Notes under the pieces: model-generated
Seen by the model: only the letters and a program-made list of their open reading frames with translations
Database searches by the model: none
Told to the model about the DNA's origin: nothing
Shown: piece after piece, positions 12,001-22,047 of the stretch
Layout: each line of letters opens with the position of its first letter
Position numbering within the stretch: position 1 is the first letter of the stretch
DNA from: Cytospora piceicola
Lineage: Eukaryota; Ascomycota; Sordariomycetes; Diaporthales; Cytosporaceae
Direction of reading: 5' to 3'
Assembly (NCBI GenBank): GCA_023375675.1
Contig: JALQBC010000034.1
Coordinates: forward strand, 248,001-312,000
DNA: 64,000 nucleotides
Program-made: the position numbers and the translations under genes

Positions 12001-14570
12001 AGCCCATACTTGTGACCGGTCTGCCTTGATCATCCACGGTGGGATCTGGAATATCCAGCGCGTACGGGAGTCGCGCTTCGCCAGTCTTGGGGTCCGCGGG
12101 CACAGTCAGCTTGTACAGCTGGGTCGTTGATGTCCACAGCTTGCTTGTAACTGCGACTCGAACAGCTGAGCATTGGAGAGGTTGTGTGATTCCGTCGACA
12201 TCTCCAAGTTCACCAGCCGGAAGTTGCAGCCAGTCCATCTGACCCTTGATCCACTCAATCAATGCATGGTTGTCCGCATTGTCTGTAAGGGCGTCGAGTT
12301 TTGGGATGCTGTCGTTCATATATCTGATGTTCCTGTCGATCTCAGCATCGCTGCCCTTGAGACACAGAGACTTCAGAGGCTCCTCCAAAGCTCGGTACAT
12401 TGTCTCCCTATCAGAATGATTGCCAGACTTCGTCTCTGTCTGGATGATATCACGAATGTATTCCGCGATGAGCACCTCGATCGGCTGGGCGGGGACATCT
12501 GGGTTGGACTGATCCTTCATCTGCACGCCAGGAAAAGTGATCTTGCATTGGTCACCTGTGCGTGGAAGGAGGTGGGCGATCTCCGGGATATGTGCTGGAT
12601 CCACCAGCATGAGATATTGCTTCGGCTTGCCGCTGACTGGGTGCCGGGTAGGGAGGTCGGGAATGAGACGAGCTTTGATCGGCAAGATGGTTTGTTCCAG
12701 CTGCTGGTGAAGTCTCTCATGATACTCCTTCTCTTGTTGCTTGCCCACGGCGAAGGTGACCAGATACTGGGACTTGTCGACGAATCGCGAGACAGGAGGG
12801 AGCTGTGGAAGATACGGGATTTCGTTCCCCTTTGGTACTGTCCCGGCTGTCATGATCCTCTTGTACGGAGACTTCTCGAAGTAAATGGATTGGGGATCGC
12901 CACCGTCTCGGTGCCATGCATCAATGCTGCCGCGTACCCACTCCACGGCGTAGTCCTGTTCGAGATCGTCTGATTCCTCGTGGATCCGGTGGATGATTGA
13001 TATTTCATGCATGTCCTGGCCATTCAATAAGCTTGCGATCGTCAGGATCTCGTCACGCATGCTCTCGGGTGCTCTCTGAACTGGGTAAAAGTCCAGGTCA
13101 CAGTGCGCGGTGCATGTCAGTGTGTACTTGACAACCTTCGTTGGACACTTGTCAACGCCCAGGAATTTTGCGGCTGCGGCTTCATCCAAATACTCAATAG
13201 TCGGCTCCTGGCGCTGAGCAAGCTTGAGAGGTATGCGGATGGTGCCCAGTTGCTTCAGGAACTTCTTGTCCCACACGTTCCAGTCAGGGGCCCACCGATA
13301 GAGCTTGACATAGACGTATGAGTATGAATACTCGGGGTTGACGTAGGTTGTTCGGAAGATGACCGAATCTTCAGTCGACTTGTCTGGAAGGCTGACGTTC
13401 TGGAGCGCTCGTTTATCCGGATTGCCGTGGAGGTTACCGTCGATGAAGAGGTGGGTGGAGATCTGCATGCTCTGCACAAGACTGCTGCCAAGCTCCTGGG
13501 GCATCATGTGACCGTCATCAACCTCCTCTTCCATCAGTTCGTAGGGATCAGGGTCGCTGAATGTTGGGACATGTTGCTTGTAGAGCTCTTCAAGAGCGGC
13601 AGAGTTGCTTGGGATATGAGTCTTTTCATTGCCGGTTGAGGTGGCCATTGCAACCATGGCATCGGTTTGCTGAGCCCATTGTCGGACTTGCTCTTCGAAT
13701 GTGATGCCATTCTGTGTAGCAAGTCGATGAATAGAGTCTTGCAGGGCGATGACTGGGTCATCAAAAGACGTAGTGATGAAGTCCTGGAAATAATAAGCGT
13801 TAGAGAGACAAGACCTTGCGGAATGGTGAAGGACGGGAAGCAATGAATGGTTGTTGATCTGATGACTTACGTAGGCGTTCGCGGGCAGGTTTTGATCATT
13901 CACCTCACGAGGGAGCTCATTGTGGGCACTGGGCTCAGACTCCATGGTCAGAGCAGCATCAGCTTCGCGTTCCTGAATGCAGTCCTCTTGGCGTTGCTTG
14001 CGCTTCTCCTTCCGCTTCTCGTTGCGACGCTGCTTGCGCTTCGATTGAACAGTCGAAGAAGACGGTCGCTTTGACTGAGTGTCGCCACTCGACTGGCCTG
14101 GCTTGGGGCCGGAATCATCGATGTTTCCATCAGAAGCTTGGTCGATGTCCATGACGGCAGTGTCGGCGTCGGCAGGTTCGTTCTGCTTGCCATGACAGAA
14201 CATTGTCAGCATGATCTCAATGACCAGGTCGAACTTGTCCATCATTGTAAACTTACCGTCACCTCATCGGACACGAGGGATCGTGTGTGATCGTCAGCTG
14301 ACTGTCGCTGTCGACCACGTGGCTGCAGAGCGCATTAGTCAATGCATGAGACGGATTGGACTCTTGTAAACCTACAGATTCGCTGCTGGAGCGGGTTTGA
14401 TCGACTTCGAAGCCGTCGTTGCTGTCGCCCTGCGATTAAAGGCGTCAATCATGTGCGTCAATTGAACAGGAGTACATGAAGTGCGGTCTACTTACAGACA
14501 GGCTTCGAGACCGGCCGCGACCGCGGGCGGTTGGGATGCGGAAACCGTTGAACTCGTTTCCGGTCGACAT
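9008..14570 (-). CDS. SF1 (UPF1/DNA2-like) helicase with C-terminal CCHC zinc knuckle
   Basis: Modelled as exons 14570-14496, 14429-14376, 14322-14257, 14182-13871 and 13783-9008; about 1760 residues. The upstream ATG at 14570 is preferred because the ATG at 14245 lies inside an intron (GTAAGT donor at 14256, acceptor at 14183). The 87-base intron 13870-13784 has GTAAGT, CTAAC and CCAG signals and is translatable. Helicase motifs: Walker A GPPGTGKTE near residue 880; Walker B variant VIEDEQPR near 1147 (DEQPR instead of the usual DEAxQ); GDTRQCGPL near 1177; APYQGQ; THQGAQGVEAEVVFID near 1493; NVATSRA near 1525. A C-x2-C-x4-H-x4-C zinc knuckle (CNMCYKTGHKKKEC) follows near 1586, then a second Cys/His cluster. 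The N-terminus has Lys/Arg-rich tracts. Probable role: nucleic-acid unwinding or RNP remodelling; the substrate is unknown. Residues ~1280-1305 are a PEVVSEN repeat inserted between motifs. Confidence 0.88.
10362..10466 (-). repeat. Coding 21-bp minisatellite in the helicase gene (5 copies)
   Basis: Five head-to-tail 21-base units of the form TCTGGGTTYTCCRAAACGACC at 10362, 10383, 10404, 10425 and 10446, with few substitutions. They encode repeated (S/L)ENPEVV heptads on the - strand. A degenerate further unit follows near 10500. Copy number changes would leave the frame intact. Confidence 0.9.
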
Positions 14571-14988
14571 GGTGCAATCCTAGCTGTCGCGTGGTTTGTG
14601 CGATTAGGCTGAGTCTGTGTGAACAAACGTTGACGCAGGTCAGTCAAGGTTGCAAGTTCAGTGGGTAATGTGTATTCTGATGAAGGTGAAGGAAGAAGTT
14701 TTGAGTGTTGAGGAAGTGCAGCTCATGAGATCAATGGTGGAATTGGGGGCTTGAGGCGCTGTGAAGGGTGAATGTGTAACAATGGGAAGATAATGGGAGG
14801 TTTTGGAACGGAAACCCAGCAGACGTTACTTGAGATACAATTGGTCTTCAATAGGAGAACAATGAGGGGCTGATGAGGGGTCAAAAGGTAAACTTGGACA
14901 AACCTATGTAGAAGATCGGACAATGGATGGCAATGTACAAAGGGAGCGAGTTGGAAGACTGTGACAAACTTCGCTCGAAGCTGGACAG

Positions 14989-15067
14989 GTGTGAAGGGGA
15001 CGCGTGTGAAGGGGGACGCGTGTGAAGGGGGACGCGTGTGAAGGGGGACGCGTGTGAAGGGGGACGC
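14989..15067 (+). repeat. 16-bp minisatellite, 5 copies
   Basis: The unit GTGTGAAGGGGGACGC is repeated five times head to tail (the first copy lacks one G), almost without variation. Each unit boundary creates an ACGCGT palindrome (MluI-box/MCB-like). It lies in the presumed leader or promoter region of the helicase gene. Confidence 0.9.
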
Positions 15068-15238
15068 GTGTGGAGGCCAACTCTTGGGAATTGTGTCTGA
15101 ATAGATGTGGATTTTACTTACCTGAACTTCGTGTAAACGATGGCTGCAAATTGAGACGCAGATTTGCGCGCGTGGTGGTTGAAAAGGTATTGGTGAAGGA
15201 AGATTGTGGCGTGGGTGATGAAAGGTGGTTGCAAGATG

Positions 15239-15284
15239 GTTGAGGTTGGTTGAGGTTGGTTGAGGTTGATTGAGGTTGGTTGAG
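15239..15284 (+). repeat. 10-bp GGTTGAGGTT minisatellite
   Basis: Four to five tandem copies of GGTTGAGGTT, with one G-to-A variant, about 170 bases from the 16-bp minisatellite. Confidence 0.8.
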
Positions 15285-15500
15285 ATCAGAAGGTCGAGAC
15301 GAAGTTTACCGCAGGATGCGTGATTGGCAGTGTGGTTGAGGTCTGAAGCTTTTGTGGTAGAAATCTTTTCTGTCAGAAGGTCAGTTGAGCCACCACAAAC
15401 ATCTGGGCAGTTGGGTAGCTTGGGGCAGGTAGGTACGTACCTTTGAAACGGCTACCTAACCGTTTGATTTTTGGTCGTTAGGAACAGGCTTTGTGACCCG

Positions 15501-15574
15501 GCGAAGGGTTGTGACTGAGCCGAAGCATTAAGGTCGAGCCCTCAACCTAAGCCTTTTAACGTCATGCTTGGGAC
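15501..15574 (+). repeat. Dispersed repeat, copy B
   Basis: Direct-orientation relative of copy A: GCGAAGGGTTGTG, then GAAGCATTAAGGTCGAGCCCTCAACCT, then GCCTTTTAACGTCATGCTTGGGAC. Small internal gaps relative to copy A. Confidence 0.6.
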
Positions 15575-18125
15575 GAGAGTATGCATTTCACGATATCACG
15601 TCATGGATGCAGGAATTGTGTGGTGAGATCTGAAGCAGAATCAATTGGTAGAATGGGAAATGGAGCGTCCTGCTGAGACGTGATATGGCCCCCATAATGA
15701 CACTCATTTCCGCTATGATAGGGTAGGCACCTTGCAGGATTTGAGTCCACTGGACAGAAAAACAGATCTCGGTCTTGAAATGGTTGTACCAAACTTTCAA
15801 CCCCTCCACCGCGTGTAGACTCCGTGGATCCAGAGGTATGGTTGAGCGGTTGATAAGCTTGTGGTTTGACTGTGATTGGGAGGTGGTTCGGTTCGGTCGA
15901 GAAAAGAAGGTGAAACCTCTGTTTGTGCAAGTGATCAGCATCTAGGTAACTAGGTAGCCAGAAACAGAAGCTTGGAGAAAGGAACCGACTTCGTTTGGTA
16001 GGGTGTATGTGCTGTGTTTTTCGACCGTCTAGAACTCGGCATTTTACCCAGCCAAGAGTTGGATATTATACCTTTCATCTGCTGTTCAGCCGTTAGCAGT
16101 TTAGAAGCCTGCCTGTGCCACGATCGTCGCATAGGTTGATGGTGTATGATTTTTGCGGTGTTGTTTTGTCATGAGGGATTCTTCATTTTACTGAGCTGAG
16201 GTTCGCGCCGTGTCATCGTTGAGGCCTAAGGTAGTCTGATTGCGTACCGAGTATGGAAAAGGATGAAGTTCGTAAAGGCGGGACCCTTTCTCAACCACGT
16301 CTTCTCTATCAGAACTACCGACATTTCACGACCTTGTTGTCGTCTAGCCAGAGGTACATCCAGATGTACATTCGTTGACCAACGTGGTTGAGGGTTTCCA
16401 GCCAATTGGTCCAAATTCAACAGACTTCCCATATGACTGCAGAGGTAGTAAAGCTTATGGCACGTCGCTGGGGCCGATTTGAACAATTGTTTGCTCGATG
16501 TTTGAATGGTCGATGATGTCGCTAGAACTAAGTTAGGTACTCGATCATAACGAGGGAACAAAGGTATGGGAATAGAAACTTTCCGATCTTTCTTTGCGGT
16601 GATCATTGTGCCGAAGGCCCGGGCGGAGCTCTGTCGTATCTGTCAATGAGGGGGGATGAAGGACAATGCCTGAACAGGGGGGTTGCGCTCATTGATTTTG
16701 TGAGGTCCAGTATCCTATGCTGTCAGGCCGGTCTGGAGGATGCCACCAGTATAGCAAAGAAACGTATTCACTAGATTGGGTGCGTTGGTATCTCCGAAGG
16801 CTTGATTTTCTAGTGTTAGAGCATGTATTCGATGGGGTGAGGTCAAATCGAATGCGGCTCTGCCAAGATCGGATAGATCCGAGCCTTCGTGGCCCAAGCT
16901 CTGTCGATCGCTTGCCCAAACTGGATGTGACACCCGGCAGGACCCGCACACGGACACATAATCTCTCGGCAGGCAACTGGCTGGTGTGGTATGACACAGT
17001 AGCTCCCCAGCCAGCCCTGGTCCCTGGAGCTCCAAGATGCCATCAATCCGCGATAAACAATATGGTATTGACCGACGAATCTGTAGGTACGAAATTCGTG
17101 TTAGACAGTACTTAAGTAATGTTGTAACAAACTCACTAGCCTCAGACTTATGGGGAGACTCTCACTGTACCTTTGCCTCGGTTCTACCTGTGTGGTACCT
17201 AGTTGTATTGCTGGGCTGCATGAGCGGCTACGTCAGGCGAGGGTGATTACGACCCTCTTCCTCTCATGCACTAGGTATATTTGGTACGAGATGTGTAGTG
17301 GTTGTAACAGTCCAATATACATAGAGGTCATCCAAGATATCGCTCTCCTGTTTGTTTTCCGAGCGATACAGCGGTCATTTCTTCCAGTGGTCTCTTGCAG
17401 CAGTTTACGCCAACACTCCCGTAGTACAAGTACGCGCCGGAAATATTACTTTGGGAGCTGGACTGGTACTGTCGAGCCTGATACCTGTTAGCCAGTTGTA
17501 GGTAACAGTGAACACCGGAGCACCCTGGGGCAGTCTTAGAGATATTGGGTATCATGCACCCGAAGCGCTTTGAGTCTCCGCCCACATGGGTACTGGTGTA
17601 ATCAGGGTAGTAAGTTGGTTACAAATTTGCGCCTATATACCCGAACCAGGGGGGGCTCGTACATGGTGGTATCTTCATTGGAGCTGCAACGTTTCATCTA
17701 ATTAACATGCGGTCTGAATTTGTCTGGCATTGTTGACTCTACCGCGTCATTGTGGAAAGTCTACAGCCTTATTGAGAGGAATGAGATCAATCCAGGCAGA
17801 TAAATTTACAGAGCAGCTAAATATCTATGTTTCAAGGTTCCAGTGCCAAATCAAGGCGGGCAATACACACCTAAATACTCATGGAGTACCCACGAATGTA
17901 CCTAGGTATCTACCCTAATGTATGTAGTAATAGAGGTAGTGGAGAGAGAGCATAGCTTGCCGGCAAGTGGTATCGAGGTCAAATATAGCTCTATTATTGT
18001 TGCCTAGTCTACGTGATGCGCGTCTTCCCGCGTGTCAGTATTGTTTCTCATTAAACTTATCAATTGCAACATTTTAAATTTTGGACATACAATCTCAACT
18101 ACATACTTAGTAGGTATATACACAC

Positions 18126-18175
18126 AGGTGGAGGGCTACACCATCTAACCAAGAGCCACAACCCTTGGCATGGGT
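18126..18175 (-). repeat. Dispersed repeat, copy C (inverted relative to A)
   Basis: Reads AGGTGGAGGGCTA ... GCCACAACCCTTGGCATGGGT on the + strand, the reverse complement of the start of copy A. A and C therefore face each other about 9.5 kb apart with the helicase gene and copy B between them. No target-site duplication is evident at the outer edges. Confidence 0.65.
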
Positions 18176-19494
18176 GATCTGCACAGTTCATAACGACCAA
18201 ATCGATACCAACTTCAAGCATAGCAGTCGCTTGAAGTCAGTCCTCTCTCCGACTGCAACCACCCCCCTCCCCTAACTTTCGAGCCGAACCGCCCCAAGGG
18301 TACGACAAACATCAGACGAAAACCTTCGTCTCTGCTGTTACTAGACAGAGGCTTTCCACCTGCCCGCGCTAGTTCGTTTGTGAATATCGACTCGATTGGG
18401 CAGCCACGTAGGTCGGTCTGGCGCCCCCATCCCCCTCCCCTAACCTTACCTGGCTTCCGACGTCCCCTCAAGTTGCAACTACAAACTGTCGCTCGCCTTG
18501 TCTCCAACCTCTCAGCACCGACCTCTGGCGATCTAGACATACACTTGGTGGAAGGCAGAGCTCCAGATATCCCTCACTACAACTCGTAAGTCTCAATCCC
18601 CAGTCGGTCTGTTTCCAGCCGTCTTTTAACTGGTAATCCAGTCAGTACCTTCTATCCTGAGTCTTCCAAGCCCCTTAGCTCCCGAGGACCTTCCACATCC
18701 GTCGACACTACAGCATAAACCTGGGAGAGAATCAGAGCCTTGTGCTGCGATCTCGATACAAGCCTGGTGAGTATCTCCTTACCCACCCCCCTACTGTTTC
18801 CGACTACGACAGGAGGAGTCAGGATATCTTTCCGCGACAATACACATTGGATTAGCTTGGTCTCTTGGCTCTTTTGCGGTTCATCCAGTCCCGTGGTAAA
18901 TTGTTTCCGCCATTCCTCACCCTGCGATCGGCGACTAACGGTCATTGCAATCCAGACATCCTATCTACGCTCACACTATTCTCAAGTCCAGCGAACGTTC
19001 ACATCTATACTCCCTGGGAGTTTTAGACTAGGGGCCCCCCCAAGCTTCCTGGGAAGTTAAGAAGTACTGAGAGACTTCTTTTTAGAGCTTTCGTGGTACA
19101 GTGAGTCTCATTAATTGGTCATTCACAGTGTCTACAAGATATGAGATGGACGACTGACCACTATCATAGCCTACACAAGACAACTCGGCTGAGATTTGTC
19201 ACGTTCATCTTCTCAGCAAACGGCCCAATCACCGTCAGATCTTGCGACCGCGTCTCAAAAAAGCGTCATTGCAAACAACTGATACTTCCACAGAAGCCTT
19301 ACCAGATTTCTTATTACGGCAGGACAGCAAGGTCCCCGCACCTCCCCCCCCCCTCCTCATTTTCAAAGTTTGCTTCAAACCTCGACAAAACCTTCTACAC
19401 AAATCTCCTACACTCGATTCGAGAGCACACATACTCTGTGTGATCCATCGACAGACACTTAGCTTGTGCGGTGTAAACAATCACGAAACTCAAG

Positions 19495-21633
19495 ATGGAT
19501 CCAACAAACAATCAGCGTGTCGTGCTCACTGCTGCTACCCTCAACGGACTTGCCATCCAGCGTGCAAAGTACCGGGCAGAACTCGCAGCAGCCGATGAGA
19601 ACATCTTCAATTGGGATGCTAAGGTCAGAATCGAGCTAAAGGCTCTGGATCATTCAGTGCAGACACTCAAAGATGTCGCCCAGACTGTTTCATTGGAAGA
19701 GGCCGCTGCAAGCATCGTACAGATGAATCAGTTGGGCCACAAGTGCCATGATGCGTTCATGCAACGAGACATCGCGCGGAAGACTCGTGCTCAGGCCGCC
19801 AAGAAGCTCGAGGACGCGAAGAAACAAGAGGTCAATCCCAACGCATGGGAGGCCCGTTCCCACGACATCTTTCAGCAGCTCGCGGGAGTGACTGAACCAT
19901 CAGTCATCTTGATTACTGATGATAGATTAGAGGAACTCATCAAGAAGTTTGTTCCGAAACAAGCTGGCGATACAGTCAAGAAACTGGCGAGGAAGATTCC
20001 CGAAGCACTTGCAGTATTCACACCACTCAGACTGATGGCAGCTGTGGTGTACAACCACGACCAGCAGAGCCTGCAGAGCCTGCAGAGCCTGCAGATGGTC
20101 ACTGACTCCGAGTCGGAAGAGCCAAGTTCATTCTTAGATGGCACCCCCGAGCAAGTCTTCAATGCCATCCGTGCCTCTGTCCGAAAACAAAAGAAGGGTC
20201 AAGCAAACGACATTCAGGAGGATGTAAGGACACGAATCTTCGTCTGCAGGATGGTGGACCACTGTTTGGCGACGATGAAGCAGCAGAATGGGACCCTAAA
20301 CGACAACCGTCCCCGCTCTTTTGATGACATCGAGGGCGACCTGGACAGCGACGATGGGAGCAGTCAACGGGACGCCGAGGGTCGAGGCAGTCGAAAGAAA
20401 GTTCGTCTGGACACTGCTGTTACGTCGACGCAGAGAGACATGCTGATGAAGGAACCCCTTCTACTTGAGGTAAGAGTTGATCTTGCCCGTGTGATTCTGG
20501 ATCTAAGCATATATACTGACATTTCCATTAAGGACAAGAAGTTCACATCAACCCCCAAATTCAGGGAGATGATGAACCAAGGGAGAGTTTTGGGCAAGCT
20601 GATTGTCGGGTTTGAGTACGACAGCCACCCCAAGCTTCCAATCTTCGACTTCATGGTAGCTATTGGTATGGGAAGCCATCACAACGTGTCCAAGATTCCA
20701 ACGTCTATTTGGAACATTCTCCACAGCTGTCTTGTCCAGGCCCCGAATCTCAAGAACTTCATCGATACCACCAAAATTTTCACGGATCCCAAGGGCTTTG
20801 TTGAGGACCCTTCCAGAGCAGACCTGATAGATGACATCAGGTCTTTGCAGTATGTCCCGGGTCTGCGTGGTAACTGGTCATTCGGATTGAACAGCACATA
20901 CAGCATCAAAGGACACATCTTCTCACCTGAAGTGAGCAGCCTGAGAGTTGCGATGGAGGAAGTCACCAGGGCCGCTCACAAGCTCGAATACTCGGGCAAG
21001 AACCTGGCTCAGATCGGTATGATGCCAGATCAATGGGTTGTTGTCATGAAGTTCGTTTGCGGCTATATCGCTAGCAATCTGAAAGTACTCGACAAGGATC
21101 AGTTACTACAGTTCAAGTGGCTGACGACGGTCCCTTCAACGGAGCATCTGACAGACAACGTGAAGAGTCAGAACCGTCAAACCTGGGAGCACGGAGACCA
21201 GGCGGCATTTGCGGCCCTCATGGACAACACTCCTGGCCAAGAGACATACGCCCTCGCTGCATTCGAGACTGGAGGACAAATTGACGGTTCGGCCACGATT
21301 CACGTCATCTGTCACTACGACCACCCTCAGCACGACTGGGTAGGACTGATTTCTCGTCTGTTCCCTGGAAACTACCCTATTCATGCCAAGGACATTATGT
21401 TCCATGCCAGCATACCCGGGGCACAAGGTTATCATTACAACTCCGACTCCCACAGCCGACTGAATAGCACGGGAATGCTGATGCTTACCGATTTCATCCA
21501 TCTCGTTATCGCCGGCAAGCAGTACGAGGGTGAGACGATGCCACCTGTGAGCGTCATGCGGCGGAAGATCTTGGTTCACATGACGAAGGTCTGCACCAAC
21601 CTCCGTCAGCAATCCAGGAAGGGGGGTCAGTAG
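19495..21633 (+). CDS. Large protein of unknown function (712 codons, or 691 if a candidate intron is spliced)
   Basis: ATG at 19495 in a good context (CTCAAGATGG); one open frame to the TAG at 21631. A candidate in-frame intron at 20470-20532 (GAG|GTAAGA, CTGAC branch, TTAAG acceptor, 63 bases, no stop) would shorten the product to 691 residues. The N-terminal ~110 residues are charged and probably helical, possibly coiled coil, followed by a short SLQ triplet repeat, an acidic stretch with a basic patch (about 280-310) and a C-terminal ~350 residues of globular composition rich in conserved-looking aromatic residues. No signal peptide, membrane segment or known motif is seen. It is separated from the helicase by a 4.9-kb divergent intergenic region. 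No function is assigned. Confidence 0.75.
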   Translation: MDPTNNQRVVLTAATLNGLAIQRAKYRAELAAADENIFNWDAKVRIELKALDHSVQTLKDVAQTVSLEEAAASIVQMNQLGHKCHDAFMQRDIARKTRAQAAKKLEDAKKQEVNPNAWEARSHDIFQQLAGVTEPSVILITDDRLEELIKKFVPKQAGDTVKKLARKIPEALAVFTPLRLMAAVVYNHDQQSLQSLQSLQMVTDSESEEPSSFLDGTPEQVFNAIRASVRKQKKGQANDIQEDVRTRIFVCRMVDHCLATMKQQNGTLNDNRPRSFDDIEGDLDSDDGSSQRDAEGRGSRKKVRLDTAVTSTQRDMLMKEPLLLEVRVDLARVILDLSIYTDISIKDKKFTSTPKFREMMNQGRVLGKLIVGFEYDSHPKLPIFDFMVAIGMGSHHNVSKIPTSIWNILHSCLVQAPNLKNFIDTTKIFTDPKGFVEDPSRADLIDDIRSLQYVPGLRGNWSFGLNSTYSIKGHIFSPEVSSLRVAMEEVTRAAHKLEYSGKNLAQIGMMPDQWVVVMKFVCGYIASNLKVLDKDQLLQFKWLTTVPSTEHLTDNVKSQNRQTWEHGDQAAFAALMDNTPGQETYALAAFETGGQIDGSATIHVICHYDHPQHDWVGLISRLFPGNYPIHAKDIMFHASIPGAQGYHYNSDSHSRLNSTGMLMLTDFIHLVIAGKQYEGETMPPVSVMRRKILVHMTKVCTNLRQQSRKGGQ

Positions 21634-21779
21634 GATCAAGCTGGGAGTCAGTGAGTTGAGAGGTCGATGGGCTGGTCGAGTTTCGTAGTTGGTTTCGGCT
21701 CGGGCTTACTTGCTGTTTGGGTTCTGGATGCGTGGTCTCAGGGAAACAGGCACCCACTTTTTGAGTTACAAAGCCAAGG

Positions 21780-22047
21780 GAGCATTCGCCGATGTTTCGA
21801 TACCCTGGGTCAGGGGCAGCATCTACGGATGTTTTGACACAGAAGGCTCAGGGCAACATTCGCCAATGTTTTGATACCCTGGCTACGGATAGGTTTCGGT
21901 ATTTGACTTTTACGAGCATTCGCCGATGCTGCGATACCCTGGGTCAAGGGCAACATCTACGGATGTGTTGATACTCAAGGCTCAAGGCAGCATCTGGCAA
22001 TGTTTCGATACCCGACTATGGGTAGGATTCGACTTTTTTGCTTTTAC
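21780..22047 (+). repeat. Higher-order tandem repeat downstream of the 712-codon gene
   Basis: Two ~134-bp units start at 21780 and 21914 with GAGCATTCGCCGATG. Each unit contains about three diverged ~40-base subunits of the form CAYCTACGGATGTTTTGATAC...GGCTCAGGGCA. The nested structure implies amplification of a ~40-base motif followed by duplication of a trimer. It begins about 147 bases after the stop codon. Confidence 0.8.

Larger units (their letters stand above)
14571..19494. other. 4.9-kb intergenic region between the helicase and the 712-codon gene
   Basis: No supported coding gene; open frames on both strands are short and contradictory. On the - strand a CAG|GTAAGT donor at 15121 and an acceptor at 14615 suggest a ~507-base intron in the helicase 5' leader. 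On the + strand GTAAGT at 18587 and GTGAGT at 18766 and 19100 suggest spliced leaders for the 19495 gene, preceded by CT-rich tracts. The middle (about 17.0-18.1 kb) is AT-rich and featureless. Minisatellites and repeat copies B and C are listed separately. Confidence 0.45.

Noticed and set aside
12173..12973. 266-codon + frame
   Set aside because: Antisense to the helicase gene, which has clear motifs in the opposite strand.
14184..14245. ATG pair at 14245/14242 as start of the helicase
   Set aside because: Lies directly after a GTAAGT donor and before a CTGAC branch and CAG acceptor, so it is intronic; upstream exons join in frame.
16689..17115. Overlapping frames on both strands near 16.7-17.1 kb
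   Set aside because: Possibly an old repeat, but no transposon protein motif could be identified.
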